Source: Chloroflexota bacterium (GTDB taxonomy: Bacteria; Chloroflexota; UBA11872). Taken from it: 64,000 nt of DNA. The position numbers were made by a program, and so were the translations under genes. Of the stretch, positions 25,060 through 33,502 are shown one piece after another; positions within the stretch are counted from its first letter, which is position 1, and each line of letters begins with the position of its first letter. The stretch is taken from contig JAPOVQ010000019.1 of NCBI GenBank assembly GCA_026708035.1, positions 27,224 to 91,223 of the forward strand. The letters are read 5' to 3'. Below the pieces are notes generated by a model that searched no databases, was not told the DNA's origin, and saw only the letters and a program-made list of their open reading frames with translations.

Positions 25060-26454
25060 ATGGACCTGGGTCGGCGAACAGTTGACGGCGCGTGCGGCGC
25101 CGCGGATGGATTGCCCGCGACCGTTCACGCCGCCGCGCTGTCTCTCATTCTCGTCCTTGCGCTGGCGGCGGCGGCTTGCGGCGACGCGACCGGGGCGCCA
25201 GACCCAACTCCCACGCCCGAACCGATGCCCACGCCGAGCCCGACACTCGCACCTGAGACGACGGCGACGCCCAGCCCCACCCCAACCGCCACACCCGCGC
25301 CGAGTCCGGTGACGGAATCGGCGCGAATTCCAGTCGATGCACCCGCCACCGACCGCGACGTGTTGGTCGCCTTCTACCACGCGACCGACGGTCCGAACTG
25401 GATCAACAACACCAACTGGCTCAGCGAGTCGCCGCTCTTCACCTGGCACGGCATATCGACGGACGACGACGGCGGCCGGGTCACGGAACTGGTGCTCAAC
25501 GACAATCAGCTTCGAGGAATGCTGCCGGCGGAGCTGGGGCGCCTATCGCAACTCGTCGGGCTTGGCCTCCGCGAGAATCAACTGAGTGGTGAGATTCCGC
25601 CGGAACTCGCAAATCTGTCCCGCCTGGAAAGTTTGGGATTGGGGACAAATCAGCTCGTTGGCGCCATCCCCCCTGAGCTGGCCCGCCTCGGCAACTTGCA
25701 GACTCTGGCCCTTGACGACAACCAGCTCACCGGCTCGATTCCGCCCGAGCTGGGTAGCCTTGCCAAGCTGAAATACCTGGTGCTCAACGACAATCAACTC
25801 ACCGGCTCGATTCCGCCCGAGCTGGGTAGCCTTGCCGATCTCGAATTCCTAGTGCTCAACGACAATCGGCTCACCGGCTCAATTCCGCGCGAACTGGGGG
25901 GTCTGTCCGGCCTGCAGCTGCTGGTCCTCGAGAGCAACCGCCTCAGTGGGAACATACCGCCAGAATTGAGCAATCTCTCCAGCCTGACGGTGTTGGGTCT
26001 GGATGAGAACGAGCTCACGGGCACGATTCCCCCCGAGTTGGGACGTCTCTACAACTTGGTTGAGCTGTCGCTCAGCAGGAACCAACTCACCGGATCGATT
26101 CCGTCGGAGCTCGGCGATCTTCGCGGCCTCCTCAGATTGCATCTCAATGCCAACGAGTTGACGGGGGAGATCCCGCCCGAGCTGGGCGGATTCATCTGGC
26201 TGGAACACCTGTTGCTCCAGGAAAACCAGTTGACGGGCGCCATTCCGCCCGAGTTGGGCCGCCTGGTCCACTTGCTGCTGTTCGACCTCAGCGCAAACGA
26301 GCTCGTGAGCGAAATACCCGCCGCTTTCAGCGACCTCTCCAAACTCACACTTCTGTTCCTGGGTGGCAGCAATCAGCTCACGGGATGCCTACCCAAAGGG
26401 ATGCCGCCCATACGCTTCAACGATCTCGACGAACTCGGGCTGCGGGACTGCTGA
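25060..26454 (+). CDS. Single-module LRR surface lipoprotein
   Basis: A 464-residue paralogue from ATG 25060 (MDLGRRTVDGACGA), placed to match the start of the preceding LRR gene; an upstream frame to 25000 is unlikely. It has a lipoprotein signal ([16 protein letters not shown]), a short Pro/Thr linker, one Trp-rich cap ([17 protein letters not shown]), about twelve 24-residue LRRs and the two-cysteine end cap (GCLP...LGLRDC). Two neighbouring repeats (about 25717-25788 and 25789-25860) are almost identical in DNA, a sign of recent in-frame duplication. It shares the upstream box with the other LRR genes. Confidence 0.9.
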   Translation: MDLGRRTVDGACGAADGLPATVHAAALSLILVLALAAAACGDATGAPDPTPTPEPMPTPSPTLAPETTATPSPTPTATPAPSPVTESARIPVDAPATDRDVLVAFYHATDGPNWINNTNWLSESPLFTWHGISTDDDGGRVTELVLNDNQLRGMLPAELGRLSQLVGLGLRENQLSGEIPPELANLSRLESLGLGTNQLVGAIPPELARLGNLQTLALDDNQLTGSIPPELGSLAKLKYLVLNDNQLTGSIPPELGSLADLEFLVLNDNRLTGSIPRELGGLSGLQLLVLESNRLSGNIPPELSNLSSLTVLGLDENELTGTIPPELGRLYNLVELSLSRNQLTGSIPSELGDLRGLLRLHLNANELTGEIPPELGGFIWLEHLLLQENQLTGAIPPELGRLVHLLLFDLSANELVSEIPAAFSDLSKLTLLFLGGSNQLTGCLPKGMPPIRFNDLDELGLRDC

Positions 26455-26512
26455 GCCGCGCAGTCCCGAGGTGAGCGCCGCCGCTTCCCGCGGCGCTTAG
26501 GCTCGTCCCGCG

Positions 26513-27613
26513 CTACGCAATCGCCTCCTGCGTCGCGCGGTCGAACAGGTGCATGCGGTCCATCTCGAAGGCCAGCTCGAAGGGCTGATTGGCCTGTGCC
26601 GTGGTCCGCGGGTCGACGCGGGCGACGAATGAGTCCGAGCCCGCCAGCATGTAGAGAATGACCTCGCTGCCCAGCGGCTCCATCACGTCCACCGTCGCCG
26701 TGATGGTCGTCTCGTGATTCACGCCGCCGGCCGCAAACTGCGGGTCGGCGATGTTCTCCGGACGTATGCCGAAAATCACGTCCTTGCCGGCATGGGGCGC
26801 CACGGCATCGCGCCGGTCGGGCGGCACGGGAATTCGCAGGGTTTCCGTCTCAACCCACAGGCCGTCCTCGCCCGAGATGCGCGCGTCGAAGAAGTTCATC
26901 GCCGGGCTGCCGATGAAGCCGCCGACGAACACGTTGCTCGGCGCCGCGTAGACCTCCTGCGGCGGCCCCAACTGCTGCAAGACGCCGTCCCGCAGCACCG
27001 CGATGCGCGTGCCCATGGTCATGGCTTCCATCTGGTCGTGCGTCACGTAGATCACGGTGGCCTGCAAACGCTCGTGCAGGCGAATCAGCTCGGCCCGCGT
27101 CTGCACGCGCAGCTTGGCGTCCAAATTGGACAGCGGCTCGTCCATCAGGAATACCGCAGGGTCGCGCACGATGGCCCGCCCCACCGCCACACGCTGCCGT
27201 TGACCGCCGGAAAGCGCGCGCGGCTTGCGGTCCATCAGTTCGCTGATGTTCAGCATGTCGGCGGCCTCGGCCACGCGCCGCTGAATTTCGGCCTTGGGCG
27301 TCTTGCGCAGCTTCAGGCCAAACGCCAGGTTGTCGTAAACGCTCATGTGGGGATAGAGGGCGTAGCTCTGGAACACCATGGCGATGTCGCGGTCCTTGGG
27401 CGGCACGTCGTTCACCAGACGGTCGCCGATGTAGATGTTGCCGCCGGTCAGCTCCTCCAGCCCCGCCACCATCCGCAGCGTGGTGGACTTGCCGCAGCCC
27501 GACGGCCCGACGAGCACGAGAAACTCGCGGTCCTGGACCTCGATGGACACGTCGTCGACGGCGACAACGTCGCCAAACCGTTTCGTGACGTTATCAAGCG
27601 TGACGCTGGCCAT
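26513..27613 (-). CDS. ABC transporter ATP-binding protein, MalK/UgpC type
   Basis: A 366-residue ATPase that would power an importer of sugars, glycerol-3-phosphate or similar. Walker A is GPSGCGKST, the signature is LSGGQRQRVAVGRA, Walker B is VFLMDEPLSNLD and the switch histidine is in YVTHDQMEAM. The C-terminal regulatory TOBE/OB part starts near FVGGFIGSPAMNFFDA, typical of MalK/UgpC/MsmK. ATG 27613 is preferred over 27619 because GGGAG lies seven bases before it. No permease genes are nearby, so it probably serves several transporters encoded elsewhere, as shared MsmK-type ATPases do. Confidence 0.93.
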   Translation of the reverse strand: MASVTLDNVTKRFGDVVAVDDVSIEVQDREFLVLVGPSGCGKSTTLRMVAGLEELTGGNIYIGDRLVNDVPPKDRDIAMVFQSYALYPHMSVYDNLAFGLKLRKTPKAEIQRRVAEAADMLNISELMDRKPRALSGGQRQRVAVGRAIVRDPAVFLMDEPLSNLDAKLRVQTRAELIRLHERLQATVIYVTHDQMEAMTMGTRIAVLRDGVLQQLGPPQEVYAAPSNVFVGGFIGSPAMNFFDARISGEDGLWVETETLRIPVPPDRRDAVAPHAGKDVIFGIRPENIADPQFAAGGVNHETTITATVDVMEPLGSEVILYMLAGSDSFVARVDPRTTAQANQPFELAFEMDRMHLFDRATQEAIA

Positions 27614-27764
27614 CGGCATGCTCCCCCGCCCTGCCGATCCCGCGGCGGCGCCACGGTGTCAGGCAAGGACAGAACTGTTCGGCAAAAGCCGTTCCTTACC
27701 CCACCGGTCCGCCCAACCGGCTTGCCCGCACGCTACCCAACCGCATCCACCGCGTCAAAGCGTC

Positions 27765-27850
27765 GGTAGTGGCGGACTTTGAGTCCGTCAATCCCGGGAA
27801 GGGAGACCCTTGCGTAACCCCTCCGTCACTCCGGCAGAGGCCGGAATCCA
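27765..27850. repeat. Hairpin, E and D repeats upstream of the toxin-antitoxin pair
   Basis: A palindrome TGGCGGACTTTGAGTCCGTC is followed by family E (GGAGACCCTTGCGTAACCCC) and D (CACTCCGGCAGAGGCCGGAA). The gap 27614-28119 otherwise contains a second partial D-like string (GGAGGCGGGAATCCA near 27934-27948) and no gene that I can see. Confidence 0.75.
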
Positions 27851-28068
27851 GCTCGGTCGAATCTGAAGGCGCGCCGGATGCTCGGGGCCGGGCGTGTCTC
27901 AGACTCCTCCCTACCGGCTCTTGCAAAGTTCTCCGGAGGCGGGAATCCATGCCCCACCTCACTTGCGACCCAATCGGGGGCGCCGGGCGTCTCGCCCTGG
28001 CCGACAGCTCACTGTGGGATACCTTCAGGCAGAGTTACCCACTACCCGATTCTTGCTGAGCTCCGGTG

Positions 28069-28087
28069 TTAGTCATATTCTTAGTCA
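28069..28087. promoter_or_regulatory. Direct repeat upstream of the antitoxin gene (candidate operator)
   Basis: TTAGTCA at 28069-28075 is repeated at 28081-28087, with 12 bases between starts, in an AT-rich stretch 33 bases before the antitoxin ATG. Phd-type antitoxins bind repeated sites in their own promoter, so this is a likely autoregulatory operator. Confidence 0.4.
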
Positions 28088-28119
28088 AGTAAACGGCTGA
28101 GGTACCCGAGGAGTCGGTC

Positions 28120-28353
28120 ATGGTCACGGTAAACGTCCACGAAGCCAAGACCCACCTGTCGCGCCTGCTAGCGCAGGTCGAGGCGGGTGAAGAAGTCACC
28201 ATCGCCCGCAACGGCAAGCCCGTGGCCCGGCTGGTGGCGTGCAAGCCGCGGGGCAAGAGGCAGTTCGGCGCTCTCAAGGGAAAGATTACGGTCGACGACA
28301 GCTTCTTCGACCCACTTCCGGAGGAGGAGCTGCGCTTGTGGGAAGGCGGCTGA
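28120..28353 (+). CDS. Phd/YefM-family antitoxin
   Basis: A 77-residue antitoxin. The N-terminal half VTVNVHEAKTHLSRLLAQVEAGEEVTIARNGKPVARL is the Phd fold, which binds DNA as a dimer and represses the operon. The C-terminal part (DDSFFDPLPEEELRLWEGG) is the toxin-binding tail typical of partners of PIN toxins. GAGGAG lies six bases before the ATG. The PIN toxin gene starts three bases after the stop. Confidence 0.92.
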   Translation: MVTVNVHEAKTHLSRLLAQVEAGEEVTIARNGKPVARLVACKPRGKRQFGALKGKITVDDSFFDPLPEEELRLWEGG

Positions 28354-28356
28354 GAC

Positions 28357-28743
28357 GTGCGGCTGCTGCTCGATACCCATGCGTTCCTTTGGTGGTACGA
28401 GGGGAGCATCCGGATGTCCTGGTCCGCGAGACAGGCGGTGGACGATGACAACAATGAGGTGCTGATCAGCGCCGCCTCGGCGTGGGAGATCACCACCAAG
28501 CACCGCCTGGGCAAGCTGCCGGGCGCCGACCCGATCGCTTCCGACGTTCCCGGCGCCATCGCCGACCAAGGCTTCGACGAGCTGCCGATCACCGTCGCGG
28601 AAGCCGCGCGCGCCGGCGCGCTGTCGGGCCCTCTCAACGACCCCTTCGACCGCATGCTCATCGCCCAGGCCCTCGCACGCGACCTCGTGCTCGTCTCCAA
28701 CGAGTCCACCTTCGACCGCTACGCCATTCGCCGCCTCTGGTGA
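28357..28743 (+). CDS. PIN-domain toxin (VapC-like ribonuclease)
   Basis: A 128-residue Mg-dependent RNase that would cut tRNA or rRNA when freed from its antitoxin. The acidic active site is complete: Asp6 in LLLDTHAFLW, Glu44 in SAWEITTKHRLGK, Asp95/Asp98 in NDPFDRMLIAQA and Asp120 in STFDRY. The start is GTG 28357, with GGGAAGG upstream inside the antitoxin gene. The motifs DTHAFLWW and EITTKHRLGKL place it in the group usually paired with Phd antitoxins. One uncommon feature is the extra charged run DDDNNE before the second strand. Confidence 0.92.
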   Translation: MRLLLDTHAFLWWYEGSIRMSWSARQAVDDDNNEVLISAASAWEITTKHRLGKLPGADPIASDVPGAIADQGFDELPITVAEAARAGALSGPLNDPFDRMLIAQALARDLVLVSNESTFDRYAIRRLW

Positions 28744-28894
28744 AGCGCGGTCCGCCCCGCTAGCCTGTCCGCACGCCCTCGGACGGCATGCTCCGGGACA
28801 GAGTTGCCGGATTGGAACAAAGGCAGGTCTGGCTACGACCTCGGGCCCCCTGCACGCCATCTGATCCATACTGTTCGGAGTTTTCCTGCCGGTC

Positions 28895-31888
28895 TCACCC
28901 GGCGAGCCCTGGCGTGGCGACCACGACCGCATCCGCCTGCGTGCTCGTGCGCTCCGCCCAGGCGGGATCGGCGGTGAAGAGGAACACCTGCCGTGTTCGG
29001 CCGATCTCGCGCAGCACGGCCATGCCGCGGCCGGTGCGTGACGGGTCCCAGTTCACGAACATCTCGTCCATGAACAGCGGCAGCCGCTCGGCGTCCTCGC
29101 CCTCCACCTGGTCCACCATCGCCAAGCGCAAGGCCAGGTAGATCTGCTGCAGCGTGCCCCGGCTGAGCGGGTGGCCCACGGCGACGGAAAAGTCCTCGCC
29201 CCGGCGCCGCACGTGCAGCCGCACCCCGTCGCCCGTCGAGTCGTCGGCGATTAACCGGTCGTAGCGGCCGTCGGTGATGCTGGCGAGATAGTCGCTCGCG
29301 GCCTCGAGCAGCGGCGATTGGTGCGCGTCGCGATAGTCGCGCTCGGCGGTAGAGATCGCCGCCGCCAAAAGCGCCAGCCGGTTGTGCGCCCGGTGGACCT
29401 CCTTCTGCTCCGCCTGCGCCTCCTCGATGGCGCCCTGCACGTGCGCCGGGCCGGGCAGCTTTTCCATCTCCTGGACGTCCCGGACCAAGCCGCCGCGCTC
29501 ATCGCGCAGGCCGTTCGCTTCCTCCTGAAACTCCGCGCCGCGGCGCCGCAGCTCGACCCGGCGATCGTCCGAAAGCTCGATGGCCTCGCCCTGCGCTTCC
29601 AGCCGGTCGGCCTCGGCCAGGCGCTCCTGCCAGTTGGGCGTCTCGCGGTCGAGATCGTCGCGCGCCCGCCGCGCCTTGTCCCGCGCCTCTCGCGCCTGCT
29701 CCAGCCGTTCCAGGCCCACGTCGGGATCGGCGTCGGCGGTGTCCAGTTGCGCCAGCCGCGCCTCGAGCTGTGCGAGTTCCGAGTCGGCAGAGTCCCGCGC
29801 CGCCTCCGCCTCTTGCCGCTCGTCGCGCAGCTTGGCAATCGCCGCGCCGGCGGCCTCGGATTCGCTCTTGGCCGTCGCCGCGGCGTCCAGCTTCCGCCCC
29901 AGCTCCGCAACCGCGTGCACGACATCGGCGGCCGGGTCGAGCTCCAACTCATCTCGCAGCGCTTGGAGCCGCTGTAGGCGATGGTCGATGCGCTCCTGAA
30001 CGGCCAGTCGGTCGTCCTCGAGGTCATGCGTGCGCGACAGCGACTCCCGCAGCTCCTCCACGTCGCGCAGCAGGGTTTCCCGGGGGCGCTGCAGCTGCAC
30101 CGGCGCAATTGGCACGCCTGTCAGCAGCTCCAGCCAGGCGTTGCGCGCGGCGTCGGCGGCCAGTGTGGATTCGCCCTCGCGGCGCGCGGCATCCTCCATT
30201 GCCGCCTTGGCCTCTGCAAGCCGCTGATCGATGTCGGACGCGCGCCGGGCCGCGTCGCGCTGGCGCATGGCCTCCTCCAGGGCGTCGGCGGCGTGCATCC
30301 CGGGCGCTAGTCCCGCGCGCTGTCGGAGCGCCTCGGCGGCCACCAACCGGCCTCCGGCACGGCGGCGCATCATCACGGTCATGGTGAGATCCCATGCGGC
30401 GCCCGCGGTCAGCGATGCGCCCACACCGGCAACGATCCCATCACCCACCACCACTCCAACCACGATCGCCGCGATCCCAGCCAACGCTACCAGCGGTGAG
30501 ATCCAGGTCCGCCACGCAGGCATCGACGCCTGGCCGCCGGAGCCTGCCAGGGCCTCGGCCCGATCGAGTTCGAGGAGGGTCTGCACCCGCCCATGAGCCT
30601 GCGCCGGGTCCGGCACGTCGCCCAACGCCTCGCGGTCCCTCTGCGCGCGTTCCGCCGTTTCCGCCGCACGCCGCCGAAACGCCGCCCGTCGGTCCACGTC
30701 CGCAGCGGCCACCGTCCAGGCCTCGAAGCGTCCCCGCGATTCGGCAATCCGCAGCGATCGCAGCGTCGCGAGGGTCTCGGCATCCGGATCCCTGTCCAGC
30801 ACCCGCTCGGCGACCTGAGCAAATCCCCCGCCTTCGCGTTGCAATTCGCTGGACATCTGCTCGATGCGCTTTTGGTCCTCGACGTGCAGCGGGATCTCGG
30901 CCTGCATTTCCAGAATCAGGTCGCGGCGAGCGAGCGCTGCTTGGTGGGCCGCGTCGATCTCACGCGCCTCAGCTAGGTGTTCGATCTCGTCGTCGATCTC
31001 ACCGATTCGCCGCTCGCCCGACGCGGCGGCCTCCCGCAACTCGTCGCGTTCGGCCCGCGGATCGGGGCCGAAATCGTCGTTCGGCACAAGTGACCCGGCC
31101 TCTGCGTCGAGAGCAGCCACGCGGCGCGCCCTGCTGGCGATGGGCGCCAGCAGGGCGTCCCGTTCGAGCATGACCTCAATGGCTTGCAACCCCTGCGGTC
31201 CGCGCTCGATGACCTCCAGGCGCTCGGCGATCTCGGCGAGACGATCTTGCCTCGCTTCCATGTCCGCCCGGCGCCCGCTGGCCGGCCGCAGCTCCTCACC
31301 CAACGCCCGAATGCGCTCGCGAATCTCGAGGGCCCTGGGTCGGCCCCGCCGATTGGGGCGCCAGAGCGTCTGCCGATCCTGGTCGAGCCGCGCCACCACC
31401 TCGCGCGCCGGCAGCAGGAAGTCGAACGACGCCCCGCCGAGCATTCGGTCCTCGACGCTTTCCCAGGTTCGCAGGTCCAAGCCCAGCGCCTCGTTCTGCG
31501 TCACCGCATGTAAGTTCGTGAACACCGCGCGCGCCAGGCCCCCGACCCAGCTGACGGGACGATTTGCCAGATCAAGCGCCTGGCCGTCGATGTCGATCGA
31601 GCCCTGAGGACGCGAGGTCAAGCGCCGGGCAATGCGCACGCCGCGCCCGTCATGCAGGCTGGCGAGCAACGCGCCTCCCGGAAAGCGCCCGTCCCACGGG
31701 CGATAGGGATGGTTCGCCGCCGTGGCCGGCGCGAAGCCAAACAAGGCGGTGGTCAGGAACTCGAACAGCGCCGACTTGCCGGTCTCGTTGTCGCCGGCGA
31801 CGACCACCACGCCATGCTCGGCCAAGCCATGCGCCGTCCAGCCGGCGATCGGACCGAACGCGTCGATCTTCCAACCGTCGATTCTCAT
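28895..31888 (-). CDS. YhaN-like AAA ATPase (SbcC/Rad50-type)
   Basis: A 997-residue ABC/SMC-type ATPase. Walker A is AGDNETGKSALFEF at about 31-44, characteristic of YhaN/SbcC. Long Arg/Glu/Ala-rich coiled-coil arms follow, split near the middle by a hydrophobic pair (WISPLVALAGIAAIVVGVVVGDGIVAGVGASL), which is the membrane hairpin seen in YhaN-type proteins. The C-terminal lobe has the signature PLSRGTLQQIYLALRLAM and Walker B LPLFMDEMFVNWD. With the metallophosphoesterase it would form a membrane-linked nuclease complex. The ATG overlaps the stop of that gene by four bases (ATGA). Confidence 0.88.
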   Translation of the reverse strand: MRIDGWKIDAFGPIAGWTAHGLAEHGVVVVAGDNETGKSALFEFLTTALFGFAPATAANHPYRPWDGRFPGGALLASLHDGRGVRIARRLTSRPQGSIDIDGQALDLANRPVSWVGGLARAVFTNLHAVTQNEALGLDLRTWESVEDRMLGGASFDFLLPAREVVARLDQDRQTLWRPNRRGRPRALEIRERIRALGEELRPASGRRADMEARQDRLAEIAERLEVIERGPQGLQAIEVMLERDALLAPIASRARRVAALDAEAGSLVPNDDFGPDPRAERDELREAAASGERRIGEIDDEIEHLAEAREIDAAHQAALARRDLILEMQAEIPLHVEDQKRIEQMSSELQREGGGFAQVAERVLDRDPDAETLATLRSLRIAESRGRFEAWTVAAADVDRRAAFRRRAAETAERAQRDREALGDVPDPAQAHGRVQTLLELDRAEALAGSGGQASMPAWRTWISPLVALAGIAAIVVGVVVGDGIVAGVGASLTAGAAWDLTMTVMMRRRAGGRLVAAEALRQRAGLAPGMHAADALEEAMRQRDAARRASDIDQRLAEAKAAMEDAARREGESTLAADAARNAWLELLTGVPIAPVQLQRPRETLLRDVEELRESLSRTHDLEDDRLAVQERIDHRLQRLQALRDELELDPAADVVHAVAELGRKLDAAATAKSESEAAGAAIAKLRDERQEAEAARDSADSELAQLEARLAQLDTADADPDVGLERLEQAREARDKARRARDDLDRETPNWQERLAEADRLEAQGEAIELSDDRRVELRRRGAEFQEEANGLRDERGGLVRDVQEMEKLPGPAHVQGAIEEAQAEQKEVHRAHNRLALLAAAISTAERDYRDAHQSPLLEAASDYLASITDGRYDRLIADDSTGDGVRLHVRRRGEDFSVAVGHPLSRGTLQQIYLALRLAMVDQVEGEDAERLPLFMDEMFVNWDPSRTGRGMAVLREIGRTRQVFLFTADPAWAERTSTQADAVVVATPGLAG

Positions 31889-33132
31889 GCGGACTCCGAC
31901 TCACGCAGCAGCCGCACGGCGGCCTCGGCGTCCAGATCGCGCAGCAAGTCGCGCAGGTATTTCCGGTGCTCGGTCACGTTGCCGCGGTCGCCGCCCGCCA
32001 CATCTTCCGGCGCGATGCGGTCAAGCACCGAGTCGTCAGACTTGGCCTCTTCCAGCAGCACCAGCGTTTGACCGAGCAGATGGGGCTGGTCGCGGTGGGA
32101 CTCGATGTCCACCGGCCGGTGCAAACCGCGGTCGCGCACCTCCACGTCCAGCACGCCCAGGTCTTCGCGCAGCTGCGTGGCCAGCTCGGTGCGCTCATCG
32201 GCGTCCGCGAGCAGCGACGCCAGCGGACAGGCGCCGTGCAGGTCCACTCGCAGGATCCACTCTTGATCGGGTGGCGCGCCGTGCCGTCGCGCGTCGAAAG
32301 CCGCGCGCACGGCCGAGTGCACGTCGGTCAGGTTGCGCGCAGCCTCCAAACCGGTGGGCTCAAGCACCTCCCAGCGCACCGGCGCCAGTGCCGCAAACTC
32401 GATTTCGGGCGCCGCGCCGCGATCCAGCGTCACCACCAGTGCGCCCTTGGCGCCGTCCTCGCCGAAATGCCGGCCCTGCACGTTGCCCGGGTAGTGAACC
32501 GGCGGATCGGGCCGCACTTCCTGGCGCTGGTGGATGTGGCCCAGCGCCCAGTAGGCATAGCTGGGTTCCAGGCTGTCCAGCGCGGCAGGCGCATAGCGAT
32601 CATGCTGCTCGGCCGCGGCGGCGCTCATCACTTGCGCGTGCAACAACGCAACAGCCGGCTCCGGCCCCGGCGCCGGCGGAAAGGCGGCCGCCAGGTCGCG
32701 GTCCTCGCGCGGCGTCTGGTGCCCCGCCGCGACCACCCAGCCCACCACCTCGCCCTCACGCTCGATGGCGATCTGCCGCGGCTGGCGCGACGCGACCAGG
32801 TGAAAGTGCTCCTCCGGCCAGTCGATGCCCATGGCCCGGTAGTTGGCCCGCCCCGGATCGTGGTTGCCGGTGGCGTAGACCACGGTCAGCCCGGCGCTCG
32901 TTGCGCGAGTCAACTCGTCGACCAGCACGCGCTCCGTGGCCAGGGTCAGCAACTCGTTGTCGAAGAGGTCCCCGGCGATCAGCAGTGCGTCGGCCCGGCG
33001 CTCCAGCGCCAGGTCGATCAGCCGAACGAACGCCTCACGACCCGCTTCCAGCAGCCGCGCGCGCACCACCTCGTCGTGACGCCGATAGGGCGTGTCGAGG
33101 TGAATGTCGGCGGCGTGGACGATGCGCAGCAT
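31885..33132 (-). CDS. Metallophosphoesterase, YhaO/SbcD-like nuclease subunit
   Basis: A 415-residue calcineurin-like phosphoesterase. Metal-binding motifs are Asp9/His11 in HAADIHLDTP, Asp55 in LIAGDLFDN, GNHDPGR, and GHIHQRQ late in the domain. These match the Mre11/SbcD/YhaO nucleases. The C-terminal about 170 residues form the capping region for the ATPase partner, which follows with a four-base overlap. The pair acts on DNA ends or hairpins in repair and recombination. Confidence 0.9.
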   Translation of the reverse strand: MLRIVHAADIHLDTPYRRHDEVVRARLLEAGREAFVRLIDLALERRADALLIAGDLFDNELLTLATERVLVDELTRATSAGLTVVYATGNHDPGRANYRAMGIDWPEEHFHLVASRQPRQIAIEREGEVVGWVVAAGHQTPREDRDLAAAFPPAPGPEPAVALLHAQVMSAAAAEQHDRYAPAALDSLEPSYAYWALGHIHQRQEVRPDPPVHYPGNVQGRHFGEDGAKGALVVTLDRGAAPEIEFAALAPVRWEVLEPTGLEAARNLTDVHSAVRAAFDARRHGAPPDQEWILRVDLHGACPLASLLADADERTELATQLREDLGVLDVEVRDRGLHRPVDIESHRDQPHLLGQTLVLLEEAKSDDSVLDRIAPEDVAGGDRGNVTEHRKYLRDLLRDLDAEAAVRLLRESESA

Positions 33133-33200
33133 GCGAGGGTGCTCAACAAACTACCGAGTCGCGCCACAGGATATCCGGGCAACACCGGGCTGCGTTCGCT

Positions 33201-33469
33201 GTAGGGGCAGCCCTTGTGGCTGCCCGGATCGACCGGGAGGGGCGCCCACTAGGGACGCCCCTACGCGGACGTCAGCGTTTCAGGGCCTCGGGACCCCTTC
33301 CGTTCGCTGCAGGGGCAGCCCTCGTGGCTGCCCGTCCTCTTTTGCTGTATGGCGGCCCTTATGGCCGCCCGCAGAGAGACCCTTGAAGGGTAGGGGCGGG
33401 TTTCAAACCCGCGCGACTCCTCCGTTCAAGACTTCAACGGTTGTCAGATTCCTGCGGAGGCAGGAATCT
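33201..33469. repeat. Cluster of palindromic repeats (64-bp element, B-prime, A, D)
   Basis: 33201-33264 is the second copy of the 64-bp composite element. It is followed by B-prime (33310-33334), a GGCGGCCCTTATGGCCGCC hairpin (about 33351-33369), family A (33390-33412) and a D-like CCTGCGGAGGCAGG (33451-33464). These fill most of the gap between the divergent metallophosphoesterase and TPP-enzyme genes, and they leave little room for an ordinary promoter. Confidence 0.85.
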
Positions 33470-33502
33470 AGTCGTCAGCCGCCAACAATCCCGAGCCACG
33501 CC

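Noticed and set aside
30395..30600. Separate small membrane protein within the YhaN region
   Set aside because: The hydrophobic pair is in frame with the ATPase and matches the membrane hairpin known in YhaN-type proteins.
33104..33502. N-terminal extension of the TPP enzyme frame
   Set aside because: It consists of translated palindromic repeats; the enzyme fold begins at GTG 33503.
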